The notes below the pieces were generated by a model. The model did not search any database and was not told the origin of the DNA. It saw only the letters and a list, made by a program, of their open reading frames with translations. Positions 9,370 to 17,351 of a stretch of DNA of 64,000 bases are shown here, one piece after another. A program made the position numbers and the translations under genes. Position 1 is the first letter of the stretch. The number at the start of each line of letters is the position of its first letter. This DNA is from Litchfieldia sinesaloumensis (GTDB lineage Bacteria; Bacillota; Bacilli; Bacillales; Bacillaceae_L): the NCBI RefSeq assembly GCF_900156865.1, contig NZ_LT732529.1, positions 1,612,642-1,676,641 on the forward strand. The letters run 5' to 3'.

Positions 9370-10430
9370 ATCCATCGCCTCCATGTCTCAATTGTCAGTA
9401 CTTCTTGAGGGATTCGCTTATTTTCCTCCCATAATTGCATCAGGAGTTCTTGCTCATCATCGGTAAACCATTGCAAGAACGAATCACGATAGCTTGTGTT
9501 TTGAGTTTGACCTCTTTTTTGCACATTCTTTTGTTCTGCACATTGGAGCATCTTACGGTAAATCTTTAAAGCTGGCTGAATGCTACAATTCTGGTATTTT
9601 TCAATCAGCCTGACCATGATGCCATAACCAGCTGCATCTAGATCCCCTGCGTAATAAAAGAGATAGTTTTTCTCCGGAAACATCCGAAAGAAGAACGAAA
9701 AACTCCGCTCGATTTTCGTTCCTTCACCATAAATGATGAGCTCAGGTTCATAATCAAGAAGATCTTGTTCCAACAACTTAATCGCCGTATGAAAGAATGA
9801 TAGATTTTCAACGATAAGGACACGTTGAATCTCACTTATTTCTCTCCCTTGTTTCATCCAGAATACAAATGGCTCCCCGTAGTGAACCATTTTCAGTTGC
9901 TCTTCTGACACGCCAATTCGGGTTAAAAAGCCGCTTCCCTCAGGGAATTCAGTAGAGTCTAGTAAAAATTTTTCATGGCCAAAGAGCTCAAGACATCTTT
10001 CTTCAACAGAGACGATTTCCCGCTCCTGACTCGATTGAAGAAACTGGTATACATTCTGAATCCGACTCCATTCGTCCTGCGTCTGCCATTCAGGATGACG
10101 TTCATAATAAGAAAAATCAAACCGATCGCTTAGCTTCATCATCTCAAGACGATCCCATTTCTCTTCCTGAACCTTCGTATGTACCCAATAATAGAGTGGT
10201 AGAGACGGTGTTCTACCGTTATATTGTTTATTTTGAATCGGTGACAACTGTCCTTCCGCCTGTAAGGTTTCAATTGCCTGATAAAATAGCGAGTACCCAT
10301 CCATCTCGTAATAATCATCCATTAGATTCCGTAGCTGAAATTCTAAATCATTTATATTAATCTTCTTTTTTTGTCGAGGGTGTCCGATATCTTCAATAAA
10401 ACCTCTCACCCGTACCTCAACACTATTCAT
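9366..10430 (-). CDS. JetD-like TOPRIM nuclease (DUF2220-type) of a Wadjet-like system
   Basis: The 354-residue protein has an N-terminal winged-helix-like region (to about 190) and a C-terminal TOPRIM fold. TOPRIM motifs are VLIVENLSFF, with the metal Glu near residue 208, followed by IIYGEG, and YYAGDLDAAGYGI, with the DxD pair near 263-265. This is the pattern of JetD/DUF2220 nucleases, which cut DNA trapped by the SMC complex. The ATG at 10430 is used because an AGGTG ribosome site lies 6 nt upstream; a GTG at 10439 overlaps that site. It is the first gene of the operon, whereas in the well-known Wadjet loci jetD is last. Nuclease assignment is good; the system name is inferred from the whole operon. 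Confidence 0.8.
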   Translation of the reverse strand: MNSVEVRVRGFIEDIGHPRQKKKININDLEFQLRNLMDDYYEMDGYSLFYQAIETLQAEGQLSPIQNKQYNGRTPSLPLYYWVHTKVQEEKWDRLEMMKLSDRFDFSYYERHPEWQTQDEWSRIQNVYQFLQSSQEREIVSVEERCLELFGHEKFLLDSTEFPEGSGFLTRIGVSEEQLKMVHYGEPFVFWMKQGREISEIQRVLIVENLSFFHTAIKLLEQDLLDYEPELIIYGEGTKIERSFSFFFRMFPEKNYLFYYAGDLDAAGYGIMVRLIEKYQNCSIQPALKIYRKMLQCAEQKNVQKRGQTQNTSYRDSFLQWFTDDEQELLMQLWEENKRIPQEVLTIETWRRWM

Positions 10431-10489
10431 CCTACTCACCTACTTTTGTGGGGCCGACCACGCGCCCCAAACCTGATAAGAAATATGTA

Positions 10490-10525
10490 ACCCCCAGTAT
10501 GGTAATACGAGATTACACTGGGGGT
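10490..10525 (-). terminator. hairpin terminator upstream of the SMC operon
   Basis: The perfect 9-bp arms ACCCCCAGT and ACTGGGGGT flank an 18-nt loop. It lies between the end of the PadR-associated operon (stop at 10623) and the jetD-like start, so it probably insulates the defence operon. The T-tract is weak. Confidence 0.55.
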
Positions 10526-10622
10526 CACCTTATAGTTACACTATGATAGATTCCATTAAAATCATATAATCTCTACTACTATTTAACCATAATAATTCAA
10601 ATTCATCTAATGTTTAATAACA

Positions 10623-11378
10623 CTAAGCGAGCTTTTTTTTCCCTTTTTCGATGATCCAGATATTTACTAACAACGCGACGAACATTAATACGAAGGAAGC
10701 AATTTGGATGATTAGTATTTTTTCTATATCCCAATTCGTAAACCTTGAGAATACATCAGGAATAATCAGGATAGCCGGTAACCAAAGCGAGAGCCATGAT
10801 TTACTCCAAATCGCGGCTACGACAAAAATACTACAGCAGATTGCAATCACAATCATATCCGTTATCACATTATCAATAAAAAACGGTTCTACAACTAAAT
10901 TACTTACAACCAATATGAGAATTGCAATGAGGGTAACGATTGAGCTCGAAACGACTCCCCCAAGAAAAAACTTCTTCATCGAAAATTGCTTTCTGCCAGC
11001 CTGTTGTAAAAAATACGTGTAAATGAGCAGTCCAATCACAGCAAATATCGGTAAGCCGATAACCTGGATGATGTTTAGTTGAAACTCCCCTCTTACCGCT
11101 GGGCCTAATAGAAAATAGGCAAAGATTCCAAGAAAATAAATAGGGAGAAATTTGGTTAAACGTTTATAATCCGTCTTCATCTCCTGCTTGAGAGAAGCCA
11201 TGTATTGCTCAGGTGTTTGGTCAATAATATCATCGATGCTTTTACCACTTTTCTCTGCTTCAATCAGATGATCTTTTAACTCCTCAGTTAACTCAGAAAT
11301 TTCTTGTTCGTTTTTACCTGACATCATTAAATACATTCGTAGATTATCAATAAATGTATTACTTTTTGTAGACAGCAT
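10623..11378 (-). CDS. HAAS/DUF1700-like membrane protein in a PadR operon
   Basis: The 251-residue protein begins with a cytoplasmic helical domain of about 80 residues (NEQEISELTEELKDHLIEAE, then TPEQYMASLKQEM), the pattern of HAAS-type domains found next to PadR regulators. About five to six transmembrane helices follow. ATG 11378 is chosen because AAAGGAGGG sits 6 nt before it, which leaves a 13-nt gap after the upstream gene. It is the last gene of a three-gene operon with a PadR repressor and a DUF1129-like membrane protein. In characterised relatives such pairs transmit membrane state to gene control; the specific signal here is unknown. Confidence 0.65.
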   Translation of the reverse strand: MLSTKSNTFIDNLRMYLMMSGKNEQEISELTEELKDHLIEAEKSGKSIDDIIDQTPEQYMASLKQEMKTDYKRLTKFLPIYFLGIFAYFLLGPAVRGEFQLNIIQVIGLPIFAVIGLLIYTYFLQQAGRKQFSMKKFFLGGVVSSSIVTLIAILILVVSNLVVEPFFIDNVITDMIVIAICCSIFVVAAIWSKSWLSLWLPAILIIPDVFSRFTNWDIEKILIIQIASFVLMFVALLVNIWIIEKGKKKLA

Positions 11379-11391
11379 TCTATTCCCTCCT

Positions 11392-12066
11392 TTACGCACT
11401 TTTTCGTTTCTTTCTCACAAACAAAATCCCCAATAGGACCGCACCGATAAGGAATGACGCCCACCATGAAAACTCAAAAGACGGACCTAAATCTGGTGTG
11501 AATTTGGCCCCAACTAGTACAACCGCCATTCCAATTGCTGCCATAATACCCGCTTTTATCGAGTCCTTTCGAAGACTCCGGTTTTCATTGAACAGGGACC
11601 TTTCTATAAGCTTTAAGATATAAACTATAACGAGGTAGACAAATCCAGCAATAACTAGTGCAACCATTAAAACGGATAATGGGTAAACATCCGTTTTGAC
11701 TTCAATGAATTGCGATAAACCAAGAAATAGAGCGCCTCGAATGACCAAAAACCAACCCACAATAATGGCAATGATTCCTCCTATAAACGGGATAAGTTCC
11801 CGTTTCTTTTCTCGTGGAAGTTGTTCAATCAGTTCATCCGCAAATGCCCTTGGGTCATCACCAAATATGTCTTTTGCCGTTTTCCCTTCTTGTTGTCCTT
11901 CCAGTAAATGATCAAGCATTTCCATTAATACCTCTTCTGATTGTTGCTCTGAGAGGGTAAATTTTAGTCGAATGTAAATCAGTAGATCACCGTAATATCG
12001 TTCATTTTCAGCTGTTAATAATTCTCGTTTTTGATTGTTTTCTTCTATTAATTTTTGGACATTCAT
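11392..12066 (-). CDS. DUF1129-like membrane protein
   Basis: The 224-residue protein has an N-terminal soluble helical region (about 1-95, with LSEQQSEEVLMEMLDHLLEGQQEGKTAKDIFGDDP-type sequence). Four transmembrane segments and a basic tail (RKKRKSA) follow. The GDDP-containing element after a helical pair is typical of DUF1129 and HAAS-type proteins. The ATG overlaps the PadR stop as ATGA, indicating coupled translation. The probable role is a membrane effector or sensor controlled by the adjacent PadR repressor; the family name is moderate confidence and the function is unknown. Confidence 0.6.
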   Translation of the reverse strand: MNVQKLIEENNQKRELLTAENERYYGDLLIYIRLKFTLSEQQSEEVLMEMLDHLLEGQQEGKTAKDIFGDDPRAFADELIEQLPREKKRELIPFIGGIIAIIVGWFLVIRGALFLGLSQFIEVKTDVYPLSVLMVALVIAGFVYLVIVYILKLIERSLFNENRSLRKDSIKAGIMAAIGMAVVLVGAKFTPDLGPSFEFSWWASFLIGAVLLGILFVRKKRKSA

Positions 12067-12395
12067 CCTTCTCGCCTCCCCACCAGTAATTCATTGACTG
12101 GTTTTGAAATTTCCTGCCATTCTTCTGTGATCCTCTCTAATGCCTCTTGCCCAGCGTCTGTTAAAAAATAATATTTGCGATTGGGTCCAGATTCTGAGGG
12201 TCGCATTTCGCCCCGAATGAGTTTGTTTTTTTGGAGTCTTAAAAGAATTGGATAGATGGTGCCTTCACTGACATCGGCTAAGCCAATCTTCAACAGTTTT
12301 TGTGAGAGCTCATAGCCATAGACAGGCTCTTTTTCAATGACAGCTAATACACATCCGTCTAAAATCCCTTTTAACAATTGGCTTCTAATTGTCAT
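12063..12395 (-). CDS. PadR family transcriptional regulator
   Basis: The 110-residue protein has the PadR winged-helix signature: LKGILDGCVLAVIEKEPVYGYEL, GTIYPILLRLQKNKLI and the wing RKYYFLTDAGQEAL. A short C-terminal helix provides dimerisation. PadR proteins usually repress their own operon and release DNA on binding small molecules. It is the promoter-proximal gene of the operon with the two membrane proteins downstream. The nearest GGAGG is 13 nt from the ATG, longer than ideal, so initiation may be weak. I see no obvious PadR palindrome directly upstream, unlike the second PadR module at 18.6 kb. Confidence 0.9.
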   Translation of the reverse strand: MTIRSQLLKGILDGCVLAVIEKEPVYGYELSQKLLKIGLADVSEGTIYPILLRLQKNKLIRGEMRPSESGPNRKYYFLTDAGQEALERITEEWQEISKPVNELLVGRREG

Positions 12396-12527
12396 TTCAA
12401 CATTAATTCCTCCTCTACTTGGCTAAACAAGGTAGTGAACGATAAAAAAAATACTCTTTTTAGCTATTAGGTAATGCAAGTTAGCTTGGTAAAAAAAAGC
12501 TGGTTATACGTATTAGTTGAATCTAAT

Positions 12528-12657
12528 ATCGTTGCTTTCCGCTACAGGCGGATGCTTTCCGCGGGCGTGGCTTGAGCCTCCTCGTCGCTGCGCTCCTGTG
12601 GGGTCTCAATGCTCACGCTTTTCCCGCTGGAGTCACCGCCTTACGCTTCAATCAACT
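12528..12657. repeat. GC-rich dispersed intergenic repeat (full-length copy)
   Basis: About 130 bp, clearly GC-richer than its surroundings, contains CTTTCCGCGGGCG, GCCTCCTCGTCGCTGCGCTC, CGCTTTTCCCGCTGGAGTC and ends CGCTTCAATCAAC. From memory, near-identical elements occur in intergenic regions across many Bacillaceae. A shortened copy with the same ends lies at 35567-35608. The longer plus-strand reading frame through it is not a gene. The rest of 12396-12837 shows nothing else that I can support. Confidence 0.75.
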
Positions 12658-12837
12658 AGATTTGCAAGTTATTATCATTTCAACAATCCTTTAAAACGAA
12701 AAAATTTAAGAAGGGTAGTTGGTATTACAAGATAGTCGTTTTAAAAACAACTACCTTGTTAAACAAAATAGTTGTTTTTAGTGTATGTTTATTTCATATT
12801 TTTGTCAATAGGCATATTTGATTCAGCTCTAATTTTT

Positions 12838-14223
12838 TTATATGGAAGAATCAATCGGTAAGTAAATAGTAACGGTCGTTCCCCTTCCTACTTCACTGGA
12901 AAAATCCATTGTGCCATTATGTGCCTCAATAATTTTCAGACTAGTCATCGTGCCTAACCCTGTCCCTCTTTGTTTCGTCGTATAAAAAGGAATACCAATA
13001 TTTTCAATTACATCCTCCGGGATTCCGCATCCTTGATCAGCAATTTGAATCCATACTGTATTTTTATCTTTTTTCTTAAGATTTACAGTGATTTCTCCAC
13101 CATTTGGCATGGATTCTATCGCATTTTTTATAAGATTAATAAAAACCTGCTTTAATTGATTTCCAATACAACGCACTGGTGGTAAATCTTCATACATTAC
13201 TTTTATATCAACGTTATTCATCAATGCTTGAGACCCAAGAAGTGTAGTTACATCTTCAAAAATTTCTTTTACATTTTCACTTTTAAAATGATGGGCTTGT
13301 GGTTTAGCTAGTAATAATAGTTCTCCTGTTATCATTTCGATTCTTTCGATTTCTTTTTCCATAATCTCAAGATAACTATCTTTAACATTTTCATTTGATG
13401 AACTCATTAATTGTAGAAATCCCTTTAGCGCTGTGAGGGGGTTTCGTATTTCATGAGCGATTGATGCTGAGAGTTGTCCAACTGCTGAAAGCTTTTCAGA
13501 TTTCACTAGTTTTTGTTCGGTTAGTTTTTTATCTGTAATGTCTTTTGCAATCCCATATACTCCAACGACTTCATTATCAACAATGATTGGCATATTGGTA
13601 ACACTTAAATGAACAACATGACCATTCTTGTGCAATGCTTTTGTTTCATAATGTTGGGTTGTGCCCATGACTGCCTTTTCATAAAACTCGGAAGTCATCT
13701 CTAACACATCTTCGGAAACTAGATGTACATATGTTAAATGTAAAAATTCCTCTGCACTATAACCTAATAGCTCTTCCATAGCCGAATTTACACTGAGATA
13801 TCTTCCATTTAGATCAAAGGAAAATACAGCATCAGGATTATATTCAAAAAGGGATTTATACTGTTGTGCATCATGTGACAATGACTTTTTTTCTTTTGTG
13901 ACATCTTGGAAATAAACAGTTAGCCCATTTTTTGATGGATAGGCCGTCACATCATACCATGTTTTTAATGGTGGAAAATACGCATCAAACTTAACGGAAA
14001 CTTGTTCAGAAACAGCTTTGTGATATTGTTCATAAAAGAGTAAACTCACTGCCTCGGGGAATTCATCCCATACATTTCGGCCTACAAGGTCCTCTCGACT
14101 ACGAAATAAGAGACGGGTTGCTTCTTTATTCACATAGGTGAAATTCCAGCTGTTATCTAATGCAAAAAAACCATCTGTAATTCTGTCCAATATCTCCCGC
14201 GTGTCTATTTCGATACTATTCAT
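12838..14223 (-). CDS. PAS-PAS sensor histidine kinase (KinA/KinE-like), orphan
   Basis: The 461-residue cytoplasmic kinase has no transmembrane segments. PAS domains cover about residues 8-112 and 118-235, each ending in a PAC-like element (FQDVTKEKK; GIAKDITDKK). HisKA follows with SIAHEIRNPLTALKGF (phospho-accepting His near 257), then HATPase with N box NLIKNAIESMPNGG, G1 QIADQGCGIP and G2 TKQRGTGLGT. The sequence resembles sporulation phosphorelay kinases. No response regulator is adjacent, which also fits an orphan phosphorelay kinase. GAGGTAG lies 7 nt before the ATG. The signal sensed is unknown. Confidence 0.88.
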   Translation of the reverse strand: MNSIEIDTREILDRITDGFFALDNSWNFTYVNKEATRLLFRSREDLVGRNVWDEFPEAVSLLFYEQYHKAVSEQVSVKFDAYFPPLKTWYDVTAYPSKNGLTVYFQDVTKEKKSLSHDAQQYKSLFEYNPDAVFSFDLNGRYLSVNSAMEELLGYSAEEFLHLTYVHLVSEDVLEMTSEFYEKAVMGTTQHYETKALHKNGHVVHLSVTNMPIIVDNEVVGVYGIAKDITDKKLTEQKLVKSEKLSAVGQLSASIAHEIRNPLTALKGFLQLMSSSNENVKDSYLEIMEKEIERIEMITGELLLLAKPQAHHFKSENVKEIFEDVTTLLGSQALMNNVDIKVMYEDLPPVRCIGNQLKQVFINLIKNAIESMPNGGEITVNLKKKDKNTVWIQIADQGCGIPEDVIENIGIPFYTTKQRGTGLGTMTSLKIIEAHNGTMDFSSEVGRGTTVTIYLPIDSSI

Positions 14224-14340
14224 AACTAAACTACCTCACTAATTCCGACTATTTAAATAATTTCATATCTAGTATAAAATTCTAGCATAATTACTAAAAT
14301 CCTGCTTAGTCTTTAAATAGTTTTTGACCTGTGCCTAGCC

Positions 14341-14478
14341 ACGGATGAGAAGTTGGATATGATGAAGAGTGATTTGGAGTCGAAGATGGAGAGTTTAAAG
14401 ATAGAATTAAATTCGGGGGAAAACTTGGCATTTGAAAAACAAGAGGAACAAATGCTTATTCATCTTTTCAAAAACTAA
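14341..14478 (+). pseudogene. coding remnant, coiled-coil fragment
   Basis: An open frame of 46 codons reads TDEKLDMMKSDLESKMESLK and continues to a stop at 14476-14478. It has strong coiled-coil character but no start codon with a ribosome site: the first ATG is at 14359 with nothing upstream. It looks like the tail of a decayed gene. I do not recognise the parent. Confidence 0.35.
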
Positions 14479-14508
14479 TAACATTATTGTTGAGATGATT
14501 AGAAGAGC

Positions 14509-14533
14509 AAAAAAAGACCTCAACTTGTGAGGT
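14509..14533 (-). terminator. intrinsic terminator of the 40-residue membrane protein gene
   Basis: On the minus strand ACCTCA-CAAGT-TGAGGT is followed by a T-run (TCTTTTTTT). It lies directly after the stop of the small gene at 14538. Confidence 0.8.
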
Positions 14534-14537
14534 ATTT

Positions 14538-14660
14538 CTATGAATCAGATTCTTTTTTTAGTTTATTGGATTGCTTTTCTAACCATTTTGCCCTAGCTAC
14601 CAGACCCCAAGTCCCAAATCCTATCATAATGATTACAAAACCTAGATAAATCCAGTGCAT
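14538..14660 (-). CDS. small single-pass membrane protein, 40 residues
   Basis: This short gene starts at ATG 14660 with AAAGGAG 7 nt upstream and has its own terminator. The protein begins MHWIYLGFVIIMIGFGTWGL, one transmembrane helix, and ends in a charged tail (KWLEKQSNKLKKESDS). The ribosome site, terminator and typical small-membrane-protein composition make it a real gene in my view. Function is unknown; the shape fits a small regulator or stabiliser of a membrane complex. Confidence 0.7.
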   Translation of the reverse strand: MHWIYLGFVIIMIGFGTWGLVARAKWLEKQSNKLKKESDS

Positions 14661-14766
14661 TTGATAGCTCCTTTCCTTTGTGATTAAAAACAATCAATCT
14701 TAGATTATAATCTTAAATTCGTTCGCACTATATATTACTAATTATACTATATAAGTAAACTTTTAA

Positions 14767-14810
14767 AAATGGTGCCTTTCCCACGAATAACTGAGGGAAT
14801 GGCACCATTT
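14767..14810 (-). terminator. terminator of the esterase gene
   Basis: The arms AAATGGTGCC-TTCCC and GGGAA-GGCACCATTT form a near-perfect 16-bp stem just past the stop at 14814. The T-tract on the minus strand is short. Confidence 0.7.
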
Positions 14811-14813
14811 ATA

Positions 14814-15776
14814 TTATTTATTTTCTATCGGTTGTTTACGCTGTAGAACATGTTTCACTGCACCAATATACTCACCCAGTGCACGCTGACTGATGCTTGC
14901 TTGTGGTACAACACTTTCGAATCCGTGGTAGCATCCAGGATATAAGTGAAATTCAACATCTACTCCTGCTTGACAAAGTTTTTGGACATAGGTGAGTGTC
15001 TCATCACGAAACGGGTCCAATTGGCCAACACACGTATACGTATAGGGAAGTCCAGAATAATCTATAGCTCGAGCAGGTGCAGCATAGGCTGGAATATTCT
15101 CTGTTCCATTCGCCCCATTCAAATACATCGCCCAACCTTTTTGGTTCAAATCATGATTCCATATCATATTGCCTGTAATTTCAAGACTTGACGGGGTATT
15201 ATTTCGATCGTCAATCATTGGATACAACGGCATTTGGAAACATAATTCAGGTCCCTTACGATCTCTAGCAAGTAATGATAAGGCAGCTGTTAACCCTCCA
15301 CCAGCACTAGCACCTGCCACACCAATTCGTGAAGAATCTACACCCAAATCAGCCGCATTTTCTGAAAACCATTTAAGCGCAGAATAACAATCCTCTAATC
15401 CCGCTGGATAAGGATCCTCTGGGGCTAGTCTATAATCAACTGAGACAACCACACATTCCCCTTCTGTAACAAATCTTTGGCACAATACATCGTCACCTTC
15501 AGGAACACCAAGTACATAGCCACCACCATGTATCCATAATAATCCTGGTAAAGCCGCGTTTTTTTCTTTTGGCTCGTAAATACGTACCCGAACAGAAGGG
15601 TTATCTGCTGGTCCTTGTATCATTCGATTTGATATTGATACAGACTCATCAACGGGTATTTCGATAGTTTGTGAGATTTCAATCATACCCTGTCTAGCTG
15701 CTTCAAGATTTTCTAAATCTAGCGGTGGAAAAAGCTCCAGGACTTCTCTTAATTCAGGATCAATTCGATTTTTCAT
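14814..15776 (-). CDS. alpha/beta-hydrolase esterase, hormone-sensitive-lipase family
   Basis: The 320-residue cytoplasmic carboxylesterase belongs to the HSL (Aes-like) group. It has the oxyanion-hole HGGG (LLWIHGGGYVLG), the nucleophile elbow GASAGG (catalytic Ser), the acidic residue in LDPFRDE and the late His in YPGCYHGFE. Length and motif spacing are normal, so it should be active on short acyl esters. It has a single-gene layout with its own terminator at 14767-14810. Natural substrate is unknown. Confidence 0.9.
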   Translation of the reverse strand: MKNRIDPELREVLELFPPLDLENLEAARQGMIEISQTIEIPVDESVSISNRMIQGPADNPSVRVRIYEPKEKNAALPGLLWIHGGGYVLGVPEGDDVLCQRFVTEGECVVVSVDYRLAPEDPYPAGLEDCYSALKWFSENAADLGVDSSRIGVAGASAGGGLTAALSLLARDRKGPELCFQMPLYPMIDDRNNTPSSLEITGNMIWNHDLNQKGWAMYLNGANGTENIPAYAAPARAIDYSGLPYTYTCVGQLDPFRDETLTYVQKLCQAGVDVEFHLYPGCYHGFESVVPQASISQRALGEYIGAVKHVLQRKQPIENK

Positions 15777-15880
15777 TTTAATTCTCCTCTATTAATAATT
15801 TTACCTATTTTTAATGTATGCGGTTACATCTATTTTTATATTAAATTTATTATTAAAACCACCATCTACAGGTAAAATAG

Positions 15881-15911
15881 AAAAAACCGACATGTACTTA
15901 CACATGTCGAT
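15881..15911 (-). terminator. terminator of the MFS transporter gene
   Basis: The minus strand reads CGACATGTGTAAGTACATGTCGG followed by TTTTTT, with 8-bp perfect arms. Confidence 0.85.
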
Positions 15912-15932
15912 TGGTTATAAACTCTATCTTTC

Positions 15933-17099
15933 TTAAAGACTATCAACCACTCTCCGTTTTTCAATTGCCAGTGTTGCTCCAAGTAGAACAACCGTGAACA
16001 CAATTAAAAAGATTGGAAATAGATTCATAGTAAATCCTTGAAGTAAGAATCCCACTAGTGGCGGCAAGATGATGATTCCAACATAGCCACAAGCAACTTG
16101 CAATCCCATAATCGTACTGGAATCCTTGACTCCAAACCTTCTCGGTGTTTCGTGCATCATGGTCGGGAAAATGGCAGCACACCCAAGACCTAGGAGAATA
16201 AATCCACCGTATAAAACACTTCCCCTACCGAAGGCAACCGTCAATATACCAAAAATCAGCAAAATCTCACTAATCAACAGCAGTTTCTGATTCGAAAGCC
16301 AAAACGAGATAAATCCGGAAAGAATCCTTCCCACTGTTAAACTAACAAAAAAAGCGGAAATGATAAAACTAGCAGTTGCTATTGATAACGTTTTTTCCTC
16401 AATCAAATAACTACTGCCCCATAAAAAAATAGTCCCTTCAAGTCCAACGTAAAACAGGAACGAAACTAAAGAAAAGAGAACTCCTGATTGTTTCACTACC
16501 GTCTTAAATGAGCTTGTAGCCTCATCAGATGTATCAGCCATTTTATTCTCATTCATCTTCCAAAGAGGGAGAGTGAAGAAAAGAATCAATACCAGCACCA
16601 CTTGAATACCGCCAATGATCATGTAACCGTTTCTCCAGGAAAACTGATTACTTAAGACAACCCCCATAATTACCGGACCTAACGTTGCCCCCACTCCCCA
16701 GAATGCATGTAGCCAATTCATATGATGTGCTTTGAAATGAACAGCTACATAGTCATTCAATGAAGTGTCAATTGCACCCGCTCCTAAACCTAACGGAACT
16801 GCTGCTACAATTAAAAAATAGAAATTTTGTGTAAATGCAAATCCAAATAATCCAATCGCTGTAAGCATTACACTACCTAAAACTAGCTTACCTGTTCCAA
16901 ATTTTTTCGTGATTCGCATCGTTTGTAAACTAGATATGACCGTACAAATGGCTATGGTCATCGAAATAATCCCCGCCATACTGAGTGCCACATGAAAGTC
17001 CCCCACCATAATAGGCCATGTCACACCTAAAATGGAATCGGGCAATCCTAAACTGATAAAGGTTGCATAGATGATGAATAAAAAAAGTAGCTTTCGCAC
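15933..17099 (-). CDS. major facilitator superfamily transporter
   Basis: The 388-residue integral membrane protein has about 12 predicted helices split by a hydrophilic central loop (KMNENKMADTSDEATSSFK). It resembles FucP/NarK-like or YfkF-type MFS proteins (N terminus FIIYATFISLGLPDSILG). The GTG at 17099 is selected because GGGGGAAG lies 5 nt upstream and the protein then starts KLLFLFIIYA right at helix 1; the longer frame from 17156 adds a non-homologous-looking leader. Substrate cannot be deduced. It is monocistronic, with a strong terminator. Confidence 0.85.
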   Translation of the reverse strand: MRKLLFLFIIYATFISLGLPDSILGVTWPIMVGDFHVALSMAGIISMTIAICTVISSLQTMRITKKFGTGKLVLGSVMLTAIGLFGFAFTQNFYFLIVAAVPLGLGAGAIDTSLNDYVAVHFKAHHMNWLHAFWGVGATLGPVIMGVVLSNQFSWRNGYMIIGGIQVVLVLILFFTLPLWKMNENKMADTSDEATSSFKTVVKQSGVLFSLVSFLFYVGLEGTIFLWGSSYLIEEKTLSIATASFIISAFFVSLTVGRILSGFISFWLSNQKLLLISEILLIFGILTVAFGRGSVLYGGFILLGLGCAAIFPTMMHETPRRFGVKDSSTIMGLQVACGYVGIIILPPLVGFLLQGFTMNLFPIFLIVFTVVLLGATLAIEKRRVVDSL

Positions 17100-17351
17100 A
17101 GTAACTTCCCCCACTATTTCCATATGTACAACATTCAGATGACAATTTGCAGTCACCTTCCATTAAAATACAGCAAATTCAATTATAACAAAAAGGCTTA
17201 AGTGTTCCTATTAATATATCTGTTTTTACGCACTTCGTCTTTTTTAGCCTAAATTGGTCAACCTTTCCTTAATTTCCACATTAATCTACAAACCTTGACA
17301 ATCATGTAGTATAATTTATGAGATTACTAGATTAGCGAGGAGGTACAAAAC

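Noticed and set aside
12517..12735. 72-codon plus-strand frame through the GC-rich repeat
   Set aside because: It lies across the dispersed repeat, lacks a ribosome site and codes for a Cys/Pro/Arg-rich low-quality product.
17290..17316. TTGACA...TATAAT promoter for the NlpC/P60 gene
   Set aside because: The two boxes are only 9 bp apart, too close to work together; each may belong to a different weak promoter.
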